From NCBI GenBank assembly GCA_049515135.1, contig JBEKUJ010000019.1, positions 1 through 64,000 of the forward strand: a DNA stretch of 64,000 nucleotides. The letters run 5' to 3'. The position numbers were made by a program, and so were the translations under genes. The notes under the pieces were generated by a model. That model was not told where the DNA came from. It made no database searches and saw only the letters and a program-made list of their open reading frames with translations. Shown here one piece after another: positions 23,631 to 31,196 of the stretch (position 1 is the stretch's first letter; each line of letters opens with the position of its first letter). The stretch comes from Fen-1364 sp049515135. Lineage in GTDB: Bacteria > Spirochaetota > Spirochaetia > SZUA-6 > Fen-1364.

Positions 23631-24713
23631 ATGAAAACGCGCAGCACAGGCAGGCTTTCGTTCTTGGACCGCTTTCTCACGCTGTGGATATTTCTAGCGA
23701 TGGCAGTGGGGGTAGCGCTAGGGTATCTGGTCCCCGGTGTAGCGCCGTTCATGAACAGGTTCCAGGCAAGCACGACTAACATCCCCATCGCAGTAGGTCT
23801 CGTCCTGATGATGTATCCCGTGTTGGCCAAAGTACGTTACGAAGCCTTCGGCACCGTGTTCCGCCACGGCAAGGTCCTCACTCTCTCACTCATCGCCAAC
23901 TGGATCATCGGCCCGATCGTGATGTTCGCCCTCGCCATCCTGTTCCTGAGGGGACATCAGGAATACGCGGTCGGACTGATTCTCGTCGGCCTTGCACGAT
24001 GCATTGCCATGGTGCTTGTTTGGAACGATCTTGCCAAAGCGGACAGGGACCTCGTTGCCGGGCTGGTGGCTTTCAATGCGGTTTTCCAGGTGCTTTTCTA
24101 CAGCGTCTACGCATGGATTTTCGTCACGATTCTTCCCCCGCTGTTCGGAATGAAAGGGACCTTGGTGGAAGTGAAGATGGCGGACATCGCACGAAGCGTG
24201 TTCGTCTACCTGGGCATTCCATTCATTCTAGGAATCATCACGAGGTTCAGTCTGATCGGCCTCAAGGGGAGAGACTGGTACGAAGGGAAGTTCGTTCCGA
24301 AGATCGCGCCAGTGACACTGGCCGCCCTTCTCTTCACCATCGTAGTCATGTTTTCCCTCAAGGGAAATCTGATCATCCAGCTCCCGCTCGACGTGGTGCG
24401 CGTAGCAGTGCCCCTTGCCCTGTATTTCGTGATCATGTTCACCATCACGTTCTTCCTGTCGAGGAGGCTCGGGGCCGCCTATGAGCCGACTGCAACCGTG
24501 GCACTCACTGCGGCAAGCAACGATTTTGAGCTTGCGATAGCCGTGGCAGTCGCGGTATTTGGAATCGGCTCCGGGGTCGCTTTTGCGACAGTCATCGGAC
24601 CACTGGTGGAAGTGCCCGTCATGCTGGGGCTTGTGAATGTCGCGCTGTGGTTCAAGAGGAAGCTGTTCACGGCGGATTCGACGGGAGGCCGCGTGAAAGA
24701 AACGGTTCGATGA
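23631..24713 (+). CDS. acr3: ACR3-family arsenite efflux permease
   Basis: A 360-residue integral membrane protein with about ten hydrophobic helices. It exports As(III) across the inner membrane using the proton gradient. Diagnostic ACR3 segments are PIAVGLVLMMYPVLAKVRYE, LILVGLARCIAMVLVWNDLA with the essential cysteine (Cys124), and the conserved late ALTAASNDFELAIAVAVAVFGI. GGGGGAG precedes the ATG. It sits between arsR and an ArsP-like permease, with which it shares an ATGA overlap, confirming an arsenic operon. No arsC reductase is visible, so arsenate reduction must be encoded elsewhere or As(III) is the main challenge. Confidence 0.96.
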   Translation: MKTRSTGRLSFLDRFLTLWIFLAMAVGVALGYLVPGVAPFMNRFQASTTNIPIAVGLVLMMYPVLAKVRYEAFGTVFRHGKVLTLSLIANWIIGPIVMFALAILFLRGHQEYAVGLILVGLARCIAMVLVWNDLAKADRDLVAGLVAFNAVFQVLFYSVYAWIFVTILPPLFGMKGTLVEVKMADIARSVFVYLGIPFILGIITRFSLIGLKGRDWYEGKFVPKIAPVTLAALLFTIVVMFSLKGNLIIQLPLDVVRVAVPLALYFVIMFTITFFLSRRLGAAYEPTATVALTAASNDFELAIAVAVAVFGIGSGVAFATVIGPLVEVPVMLGLVNVALWFKRKLFTADSTGGRVKETVR

Positions 24714-25792
24714 GCAGCGAGGTCCAGCGGCACTCTGCCGCTCGAAAAGCAACAAAGCGATCCGATGGAGGGCGTCGGCTGCTAATAATCCTTGTTGTCC
24801 CCATATCAATCGCTGCATGGTGGCTCGCGTATAGCAACCTTGAGCGTTTTGCCAACTGGCTGGTCTATGCGGCGCTTGGAATGTCTGCAGGCAACAGGCT
24901 TGCCTCCTCCCTTGCGTTTTTCGTCTTTGAGGCTCCCAAGGTTCTGATGCTCCTCCTGGTGGTGGTCTTCGGAGTGGGGATCGTACGCTCCTTTTTCACT
25001 CCGGAACGTACGCGGCGGATGCTCGCCGGACGCAGACAGACTGCGGGGAACGTGCTTGCCTCTTTGTTGGGAGTAGTGACTCCCTTCTGCTCTTGCTCGG
25101 CAGTGCCGCTTTTCATCGGGTTCGTCACGACGGGCGTTCCCCTCGGTGTCACTTTCTCGTTCCTCATCGCCGCTCCCATGATCAACGAGGTGGCGCTGGT
25201 TCTTCTGTTCGGACTTTTCGGCTGGAAGGTCGCCGGTTTGTACTTGGCAACAGGGTTGGTCATCGCGATGATAGCGGGTTGGGTGATTGGAAAGCTCCGC
25301 CTTGAGCGCTGGGTGGAAGGCTGGGTGTACGCCACGACGCCTGCATCCTCTGTGGCCGGAAACGAGGCGCGGATGAGCTGGGCAGAGCGTATCTCGTCTG
25401 GCCGTGATGCGGTGAAGGATATCGTCAGCAGGGTCTGGCCTTACGTGCTCGCCGGAATCGCCGTGGGCGCAGGCATCCACGGCTATGTCCCCGAGCAACT
25501 CATGGCATCTGTTATGGGCAAGGGAGCCTGGTGGTCGGTGCCGCTCGCGGTTGTGATTGGAATCCCTATGTACTCCAACGCGGCCGGGATAATTCCCGTG
25601 GTGCAGGCACTTCTCGAAAAGGGGGCAGCGCTCGGGACGGTGCTAGCATTCATGATGTCGGTGATCGGGCTTTCCCTGCCTGAAGTCGTGATACTGCGGA
25701 AGGTTCTCAAGTTGCCCCTCATAGGCACATTCGTTGGCGTTGTCGGGATCGGCATCCTGATAGTCGGATATCTGTTCAATATCGTTCTGTAG
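24710..25792 (+). CDS. ArsP-like permease (DUF318/PF03773 family)
   Basis: A 360-residue membrane protein with eight or so helices in two halves. FCSCSAVPLFIGFVTTGVPLGVTFSFLIAAPMINEVA is the permease-family signature with its Cys pair. PMYSNAAGIIPVVQALLEKGAALGTVLAFMMSVIGLSLPE is the matching second-half motif. Some members (ArsP) export trivalent organoarsenicals, but many are of unknown substrate. The 4-base overlap with acr3 and the CPKC protein just downstream fit the frequent permease/thioredoxin pair. The start at 24710 is chosen from the overlap, since the frame is also open back to 24647. Confidence 0.9.
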   Translation: MSSEVQRHSAARKATKRSDGGRRLLIILVVPISIAAWWLAYSNLERFANWLVYAALGMSAGNRLASSLAFFVFEAPKVLMLLLVVVFGVGIVRSFFTPERTRRMLAGRRQTAGNVLASLLGVVTPFCSCSAVPLFIGFVTTGVPLGVTFSFLIAAPMINEVALVLLFGLFGWKVAGLYLATGLVIAMIAGWVIGKLRLERWVEGWVYATTPASSVAGNEARMSWAERISSGRDAVKDIVSRVWPYVLAGIAVGAGIHGYVPEQLMASVMGKGAWWSVPLAVVIGIPMYSNAAGIIPVVQALLEKGAALGTVLAFMMSVIGLSLPEVVILRKVLKLPLIGTFVGVVGIGILIVGYLFNIVL

Positions 25793-25833
25793 GAAGCGCA
25801 CTCGGAGATCGCAATCAAGCGGAGGTAACGGAA

Positions 25834-26070
25834 ATGAAGATCGAAGTGTTGGGCACGGGCTGCCCGAAATGCATGAGCGTGGAGCACAACGTGAAGAAGG
25901 CCATCGCGGAGCTTTCCATCCAAGCGCAAGTAGAGAAGGTGACTGACATCCAGCAGATCATCCAGCGCGGCGTCTTGTCGACTCCTGCCTTGGTGATCGA
26001 TGGCAAGGTGGTTCTTCAGGGGAAGAATCCCACTATTGAGCAGCTCAAAGTGCTCATCAAGGGAGCCTAG
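25834..26070 (+). CDS. Small thioredoxin-fold redox-active disulfide protein
   Basis: A 78-residue thioredoxin-like protein of the MTH895/TM0996 type. MKIEVLGTGCPKCMSVEHNV carries the CPKC redox pair at Cys10 and Cys13, and GVLSTPALVIDGKVVLQGK includes the cis-Pro and following strand. These proteins are regularly encoded beside DUF318 permeases and may pass electrons or hold metal ions for them. GGAGG lies upstream of the ATG. It is followed after 3 bases by a ferredoxin-like gene. Confidence 0.92.
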   Translation: MKIEVLGTGCPKCMSVEHNVKKAIAELSIQAQVEKVTDIQQIIQRGVLSTPALVIDGKVVLQGKNPTIEQLKVLIKGA

Positions 26071-26073
26071 TCC

Positions 26074-26343
26074 ATGGGGAGCTATGGAATATGGAAAGGA
26101 ACCCCGCGGGAACAAATACCTTGGCATCCAACGGTGGATACCATCAAGTGTATCGGCTGCCGTAAATGCTTCGAGTTCTGCAGCCACGGGGTGTACGGCT
26201 GGGATGACGAGGCGAATACTCCGAACGTGATCGAGCCTTTTCAGTGCGTGGTGGGGTGCAGTAGCTGCTCTCACCAGTGCGACGCGGAGGCGATCACTTT
26301 TCCTCCGCTGACTATTCTGAAAGAGTTCGTGAGGAGCACATGA
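26074..26343 (+). CDS. Two-cluster 4Fe-4S ferredoxin-like protein
   Basis: An 89-residue protein with eight well-placed cysteines: CIGCRKCFEFC (26, 29, 32, 36) and CVVGCSSCSHQC (58, 62, 65, 69). The second set has one additional residue in its first spacing, CX3CX2CX3C, as in atypical ferredoxins. It probably carries electrons in the cytoplasm. Its place after a CPKC thioredoxin-like protein suggests a small redox chain serving the arsenic permease, which is an inference. The stop overlaps the start of a broken small gene (ATGA). Confidence 0.9.
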   Translation: MGSYGIWKGTPREQIPWHPTVDTIKCIGCRKCFEFCSHGVYGWDDEANTPNVIEPFQCVVGCSSCSHQCDAEAITFPPLTILKEFVRST

Positions 26344-26622
26344 TTCGCACCTCGATCAACGCAGGGATATGCGGGTTTCAGACTACGGTCGCAGCTCGTT
26401 CTGATTGATCGATGCCTACCAAGAGATTGCGACGGTTCTGCGGGCGTTGTGCTAACAGCGGCACGTACCCACCTCACAGGCTGTTGCGCGGGATGCGTCG
26501 TTCCCTGCGGTCTCTTTAAGTCGATCCAGGTAGCAGGAGGCGTCGCCTTGCCAGCCCCAGTCTCTTTCACCATTGAGCGGGAGGAGGAAAATGGCACCTT
26601 CCGCAACGAAGGCTCAGTTTAG
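26340..26622 (+). pseudogene. Frameshifted small Cys-containing gene (DUF6951-like)
   Basis: An ATG overlapping the ferredoxin stop opens MIRTSINAGICGF and stops at 26406. A second frame continues with DAYQEIATVLRAL (from 26411), and a third carries AARTHLTGCCAGC, VVPCGLFKSIQVAGGVALP and a strand-like end to TAG 26622. Read together, the N-terminal NAGxCGF and the C-terminal CxxPxxxLKxxxVxxGxALP patterns resemble the small DUF6951-type family, interrupted by at least two frameshifts. It is counted as a decayed gene of the arsenic operon. The family name is moderately sure, the broken state clear. The rest of 26344-26785 shows only the merR promoter. Confidence 0.55.
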
Positions 26623-26747
26623 AGAACTGGCAGGCAACTCGGAGGCTTCATCTTTCCGCGGCGGCCAGCAACAGAGGTCCCCAAAATCCTCCGATGATGT
26701 CTCCTGCCGGGGCTGTTGCTCAGCCGATTCGTGCACTCAGAACTCGC

Positions 26748-26779
26748 TTGACCTTGGAACCGATTCCAGGGTCTACAAT
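26748..26779 (+). promoter_or_regulatory. MerR-type promoter/operator with 20-base spacer
   Basis: TTGACC (26748-26753) and TACAAT (26774-26779) are separated by 20 bases, the overlong spacing typical of MerR-activated promoters. The spacer carries an imperfect dyad, ACCTTGGAACC (26751-26761) and GATTCCAGGGT (26762-26772), matching at 9 of 11 positions. The -10 box ends 6 bases before the merR ATG, so the message would be leaderless. Confidence 0.75.
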
Positions 26780-26785
26780 ATCTCG

Positions 26786-27250
26786 ATGATGACCAACGGT
26801 TGCCTGCGCTCGGGTGAGCTTGCCCACTTGGCTGGTGTGAGCACGGACACACTACGCCACTACGAGCGCAAAGGTTTGCTCCTTGCTAGGCGCTCACCCA
26901 ACGGATACCGCGAGTTTCCACCTGATGCGCTTGCCCGCGTAAGACTCATCCAGCACGCCCTCTCGGTCGGGTTCGCTTTAGATGAACTGGCCTCGTTCCT
27001 CAAGGTCCGCGACCAAGGAGGCGCTCCCTGCCGCCAAGTGCGTACCCTTGCCTCAAAGAAGCTGCAAGACCTTGACGAGCGAATAACCGCCTTGACTGCC
27101 TTGCGGGGCGATTTGCGCTCCATTCTCGAAGATTGGGACACGCGCTTGGCAAGAACGAAAAACGGCGGTAGGGCTTGGCTGTTGGAGTCGCTAGCCGCTG
27201 GTTCAACGATGAAGAAAAGGAACCACAACGACTTGGGAGGCAGGAAATGA
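26786..27250 (+). CDS. MerR-family metal-responsive regulator
   Basis: A 154-residue regulator. RSGELAHLAGVSTDTLRHYE is the MerR helix-turn-helix, GLLLARRSPNGYREFP the wing, then a dimerisation helix. RDQGGAPCRQVRTLASKKL contains the only obvious metal-binding loop cysteine, at the position of the first Cys in MerR/ZntR/CueR-type proteins. With no second cysteine visible nearby, the metal is uncertain. The frame is open from 26573, but the start at 26786 follows directly from the promoter. It overlaps the next gene (ATGA) and probably activates the downstream ICMT-like and chrA genes from its own promoter. Confidence 0.88.
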   Translation: MMTNGCLRSGELAHLAGVSTDTLRHYERKGLLLARRSPNGYREFPPDALARVRLIQHALSVGFALDELASFLKVRDQGGAPCRQVRTLASKKLQDLDERITALTALRGDLRSILEDWDTRLARTKNGGRAWLLESLAAGSTMKKRNHNDLGGRK

Positions 27251-28467
27251 CTATTGATAAGAAAGAAACAAAGAAAGGTGGTCGCGGATACCTAGTAGGC
27301 GGCTTGGCGCTCGTCTACTTCATCGCCGCCCTTGAAATTGTGATCATGATCAGCCCGTTCGCCTTCTTCTTCTACTCTGTCTTCAACCCCATTCTCTTGG
27401 GGTTGAACGGCTCGGTTTGGACGCGTTGGCTGACTGCCTTCTTTCTGCCACACATGATTGTTCCACCCACTCCCCTCCTTGTAGGTCTCCGAGTGCTGGG
27501 TTCAATCTTGTTTATCGCCGGAACACTCATCTTTCTCATCTGCGCGGGGCAGGTTTACCTCGGGAAGATTTTCAAATGGGGAGTGGCGAGTCGCGGACTA
27601 TACGCAATCGTGAGGCATCCCCAGTACACGGGTTTGGCAATGGCAGGAATCGGACTCACTATTCTCTGGCCTCGATTCCTCACCCTGGTGTTCCTAGCAG
27701 TGATGATGTTTCTCTATCACCTCCTGGCGAAGGATGAAGAGCAGCGGATGCTGAGACGATACGAGGGGACATATAGGGATTATCTGGAACGAACTGGCAT
27801 GTTCCTTCCACGCCTGGCTGTGCGGCACGCTCCCGTGCGACATTTAATGCTCTGGAAGGTTCTTGTTATCCTTGTTGCGCTGATCGCTGGAGCAGCGGTT
27901 GTAGGATTCGGCTTGCGTGCGTACACCGTTGCCCACCTACCGCTGAAGGCTATCGACGGAATCGATGCGATAAGCGTCCTGCCCAATGACTTACCGATGG
28001 TGGAAGGGCTGCTCAAAGGAACGCTGGACGATCCGAACGTGGCAGTAAAGTTGCATTCGATGCAAGCGGTAAGCGAAAGCCGTATCCTGGCCTATATTGT
28101 GCCTGTGAACTATATCATGCAAGGAATGATCGCCGACACGGGACCCGAGTGGAGGCTCTTTCAACGCCATCAGACGTTTGCGATGATCTCGGACTACGTC
28201 CTCAATCCCGTCGGTCACCTGCAGGGCGGCCACATGGGTCACGCCGGTCCAGTGATGCATGACAGCCCAGAGATGCAAAGGCGAATCATCTTCATCGAAG
28301 TGAGCGGTAAGAAACCACTAACGACTCCTTCAGCCGACTTCGGAATCAACGATAAGCGTACCCCACGCTTTTTTGTGGACATCCACCTTCACACGGACCA
28401 AGTTCTTCAAGTTCGGGATACTCCGCAGGGCACCGGCTGGGGAGACGTGCCCACTCCGATGTTCTAG
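27247..28467 (+). CDS. ICMT/PEMT-like membrane methyltransferase with His/Met-rich C-terminal domain
   Basis: A 406-residue protein. The N-terminal half (residues ~15-205) is a multi-pass membrane domain ending in GLYAIVRHPQYTGLAMAGIG and AKDEEQRMLRRYEGTYRDYLERT, the SAM-binding signature of isoprenylcysteine carboxylmethyltransferase-like and phospholipid methyltransferases. A further membrane helix at ~210-235 leads into an unknown C-terminal domain of ~170 residues, containing GHLQGGHMGHAGPVMH (~323-338), a His/Met-rich stretch that resembles copper or mercury binding sequences. The ATG at 27247 overlaps the merR stop. Membrane methyltransferases of this family are common in metal-resistance loci but their substrate is unknown; the C-terminal domain is unusual. 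Confidence 0.8.
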   Translation: MTIDKKETKKGGRGYLVGGLALVYFIAALEIVIMISPFAFFFYSVFNPILLGLNGSVWTRWLTAFFLPHMIVPPTPLLVGLRVLGSILFIAGTLIFLICAGQVYLGKIFKWGVASRGLYAIVRHPQYTGLAMAGIGLTILWPRFLTLVFLAVMMFLYHLLAKDEEQRMLRRYEGTYRDYLERTGMFLPRLAVRHAPVRHLMLWKVLVILVALIAGAAVVGFGLRAYTVAHLPLKAIDGIDAISVLPNDLPMVEGLLKGTLDDPNVAVKLHSMQAVSESRILAYIVPVNYIMQGMIADTGPEWRLFQRHQTFAMISDYVLNPVGHLQGGHMGHAGPVMHDSPEMQRRIIFIEVSGKKPLTTPSADFGINDKRTPRFFVDIHLHTDQVLQVRDTPQGTGWGDVPTPMF

Positions 28468-28476
28468 TGGCCAAAC

Positions 28477-29667
28477 GTGACTGTGTCTCGGGATAGTGCT
28501 TCGGCGCCAAAAGCTCAGCGGCCGACCCTGCTCCAACTTTTTCTCACCTTCCTCAGGTTAGGAGCAGCCGCATTTGGCGGACCTGCAATGGTGGCGCACA
28601 TTCGCGTAATGGCGGTGCAAAAGAAGCAATGGCTGGACGATGAGACATTCCGCAGCGGAGTAGCTCTCTGCCAGACCATTCCCGGGGCAACCGCCATGCA
28701 AACAAGCGCCTATGTCGGCCTGCGAACCAGCGGAGTGAAAGGCGCACTTGCGAGCTTCATCGGGTTTGGACTTCCCGCGTTCTTGCTGATGTTTGCATTA
28801 TCGACCCTCTATGCGCGATTTCATTACCTGCCAGCCGTTGCCACAACGTTTGGCACTCTTGATGCTCTTATCGTCGCGCTTATCGCTCATGCCGCTTTCA
28901 CTTTCGGAAGGTCATATCTGAAGAAGTGGCAAGACTTTCTCATCGTCCCCGTTGCGGCACTTCTCTTCTGGGTAGGTCTCAGCCCTGTCCTCGTGATCGC
29001 TATTTCTTTTATACTTGGGATCGCCCTTCGGTCTAGAGAAGGCAGAGGGCCTAATGATGTTTTGTTCAAACATGAGCGCTTCCCGTTTAAACCTGTTATC
29101 CTTATTGTAAGTGCCGCGGCGCTTTGCCTGCTCGCCCTTCTCTTTCTGGACAGAAGGCTTTTCGACCTCTCGCTTCTCATGCTTAGGATTGACTTGTTCG
29201 CCTTCGGCGGTGGATTCGCTTCAATCCCCCTCATGCTGCACGAAGTTGTGGATATCAAACATTGGATAGAACCGAAGACGTTCATGGATGGGATCGCCCT
29301 TGGTCAAGTGACGCCTGGGCCAATCGTGATAACTGCGACTTTCGTTGGGTATGCGATACATGGATTTGGTGGTGCTCTTGTCGCGACGGCCAGCATTTTC
29401 CTGCCCTCTTTTCTTCTTGTGGTGTCGGTTGCACCCTTTTTTCATAGGCTCAACTCTCTTCCAACGTTCCGAAAAGGAATCAGCGGAGTCCTCTGCTCGT
29501 TCGTAGGTCTTCTTGCAAGCACCTCAGTCAAGTTCGGCATGGCTTTGACGTGGGACCTTCCCCGCATCGGGGTGGCGATCGCTGCCCTGACTGCTCTGAT
29601 GCTGCGAGTCAATCTCCTTTGGATCGTTGCAGGGGTAACGTTCTTTTCACTTGTGCTCAGGCTATAA
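28477..29667 (+). CDS. chrA: Chromate transporter, two-domain
   Basis: A 396-residue CHR-family membrane protein that exports chromate. The two homologous halves begin with AAAFGGPAMVAHIRVM and LFAFGGGFASIPLMLHEVV. Each contains the CHR pattern with VALCQTIPGATAMQTSAYVGLR in the first and GIALGQVTPGPIVITATFVGY in the second. Length matches long-chain ChrA proteins. The start is GTG at 28477 (a second GTG at 28483), 9 bases after the ICMT-like gene, with which it shares the merR-led unit. It is the last gene of the lower-GC metal island. Confidence 0.94.
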   Translation: MTVSRDSASAPKAQRPTLLQLFLTFLRLGAAAFGGPAMVAHIRVMAVQKKQWLDDETFRSGVALCQTIPGATAMQTSAYVGLRTSGVKGALASFIGFGLPAFLLMFALSTLYARFHYLPAVATTFGTLDALIVALIAHAAFTFGRSYLKKWQDFLIVPVAALLFWVGLSPVLVIAISFILGIALRSREGRGPNDVLFKHERFPFKPVILIVSAAALCLLALLFLDRRLFDLSLLMLRIDLFAFGGGFASIPLMLHEVVDIKHWIEPKTFMDGIALGQVTPGPIVITATFVGYAIHGFGGALVATASIFLPSFLLVVSVAPFFHRLNSLPTFRKGISGVLCSFVGLLASTSVKFGMALTWDLPRIGVAIAALTALMLRVNLLWIVAGVTFFSLVLRL

Positions 29668-29876
29668 CGAGATTCAGGTCCTGCCGCAAAGCCCAAGTTC
29701 CCAGGGTCGAAATGTCGGTTCGTCAACTGCAGGTTGCACGTTCCGCGCGTTTTACCGCTGCCGGGCGGTCCGAAAAGCGCAGTTCCGCGCAAGCCCCATC
29801 GCCACGGTCTCGGCTAAGAAGAGGGAGGCTCCTTGCGGGTGCAGCGTAGCGGAAGTTGAACCTTTGTGTTCGCCAT

Positions 29877-30728
29877 TTACAAAGTAAGCACTTCAGAGAT
29901 AAGAATGGCGTACGCCGCGTTGACGTCCTTGCAGCGCTCAAGACCGGAGGGGTCGACGTCCGGGTGGTGGCGCATCATGAGCTTCCTGTACAGAAGGCGA
30001 AGGTGCTCCGCGGAGTAGCTCCCGTTCACGCCCATCACCTTCCGAGCCCACGCCCGCCTGTCCGAGATGCGCGTCGGACCCGTCCCTGCGCGCTCCCCGG
30101 CGCGGGGCTGGTCCTCAGGATCCATGTACCCCAGCTGCGCCGCGGCCAGCCGCAGCCGTTCGACAAGGCCCACAAGCAGGCCGCCACGGTCCACCACGTG
30201 ACGCTCCACCAATGTCGCCAGGTACCGCCGTGCCGTTGCCCTGCACCGCAAAGGGAGCCCTTGGAACGCCAGGAACGACTCTACGCTTTCCAGGAAGAGC
30301 TCATCGAGGTCCACGTGCTCATTAAGGTAGATCCCGATGGCCGCGCGCACGCTCCCCGTGTGCCGAAGCATCGCTGCAAGCTCGTCCGAACGGACTTCAT
30401 GCAGTGCTGCCAGCCTGCGGGCCCTGTACACCACCTCTTCAGTCAGCTCGATCCCGAGTGAATAGGGCAGAAACAGGCCTGCCCGGGTCATTGTCTCTTC
30501 AGCGGCTTCTCCCACCAGGATTTCCAGCACGGTGACAAGGTCACCGACTGTGTCCTGGGTCCAGCCGTCAATGGCCTCAGAGAAGCTGATTCTGTCCCGG
30601 GCTTCATGCACGGCTCGCCAGAACCGGACCGGCTCCACGGCAAGGAGCCTGGCAACCTCTTCAGATGATATGCTCCAGCGGCCTTCGTCATCCGAAAGCT
30701 CGCAGAGCCGCTCGACAAGCGCAGTCAC
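29877..30728 (-). CDS. J-domain protein
   Basis: A 283-residue protein whose last ~70 residues form a J domain: VNGSYSAEHLRLLYRKLMMRHHPDVDPSG, with the HPD tripeptide that activates DnaK ATPase, and NAAYAIL at the end. The N-terminal ~210 residues are helical and unidentified. The C-terminal J domain after a helical region recalls DjlA/TerB-type co-chaperones, but no membrane anchor is seen. The GTG start at 30728 is preceded by two GGAG sites; the longer frame to 30962 runs over the divergent gene's start. The 209 bases between chrA and this gene hold no supported gene. Confidence 0.82.
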   Translation of the reverse strand: MTALVERLCELSDDEGRWSISSEEVARLLAVEPVRFWRAVHEARDRISFSEAIDGWTQDTVGDLVTVLEILVGEAAEETMTRAGLFLPYSLGIELTEEVVYRARRLAALHEVRSDELAAMLRHTGSVRAAIGIYLNEHVDLDELFLESVESFLAFQGLPLRCRATARRYLATLVERHVVDRGGLLVGLVERLRLAAAQLGYMDPEDQPRAGERAGTGPTRISDRRAWARKVMGVNGSYSAEHLRLLYRKLMMRHHPDVDPSGLERCKDVNAAYAILISEVLTL

Positions 30729-30806
30729 ACTCCAACTCCCAGGGGCATCCTTTCGCGTGGCGGCGCGGTAGTCAAGACGGGCCGGGCCCGTGGTATGGTG
30801 TCGCTG

Positions 30807-31196
30807 ATGAGTGACAGGAAAGCCGACTGGCCGTCCACGGACCCGGACAGCCTTGCTGTCCGGTTCACATTGAAAGACCCCCGGCCCAGGCCCGACGCCC
30901 TTGCAGCGCGCGCGTCTTTGAGCGCAATTCCTTTTGTGACAGTGCTTGCCCCGGAAAGCCAAGAACCACAGGTGGTCGGCACCACCCGGTTCATGAGCAT
31001 CGATTCAAGGAACCGCCGCATGGAGATCGGCGCCACATGGATAGGCAAGCCATGGCAGCGCACCCGCGTCAACACGGAAGCGAAGTACCTCATGCTCCAG
31101 TTCAAGACAGACTCTCTGAACGAGCGTTCTTGTGCTGCGCTGCTTCGCATCGGGGCCGGGCTGGAAGGGATGCTGCGGGAGCGGCCTGTCCAGTGA
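30807..31196 (+). CDS. GNAT acetyltransferase remnant, probably inactive
   Basis: A 129-residue product related to RimJ/RimL-type N-acetyltransferases: VVGTTRFMSIDSRNRRMEIGATWIG, WQRTRVNTEAKYLML, then directly FKTDSLNERSCAALLRIGAGLEGMLRE. In the family about a dozen residues (the HAFExLGCxRVE helix-strand) lie between YLML and FKTD and another ~30 follow at the C-terminus. Both are missing, so half of the acetyl-CoA fold is lost while the frame stays open. The stop overlaps the GTG of the nuclease gene (GTGA), so the reading frame may persist mainly for translational coupling. It may equally be a young pseudogene. Confidence 0.6.
   Translation: MSDRKADWPSTDPDSLAVRFTLKDPRPRPDALAARASLSAIPFVTVLAPESQEPQVVGTTRFMSIDSRNRRMEIGATWIGKPWQRTRVNTEAKYLMLQFKTDSLNERSCAALLRIGAGLEGMLRERPVQ

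Noticed and set aside
26573..26785. N-terminal extension of the merR frame with a CRGCC-x4-C cluster.
   Set aside because: It crosses the MerR-type promoter, and the HTH starts right after the ATG at 26786. The Cys-rich reading is in another frame from the decayed gene there.
29668..29876. On the minus strand a short frame has LFGPPGSGKT, a perfect Walker A motif, with an AAA-like helix in the next frame.
   Set aside because: The following residues do not resemble any P-loop ATPase and the pieces are too short. At most a trace of a lost gene after chrA.
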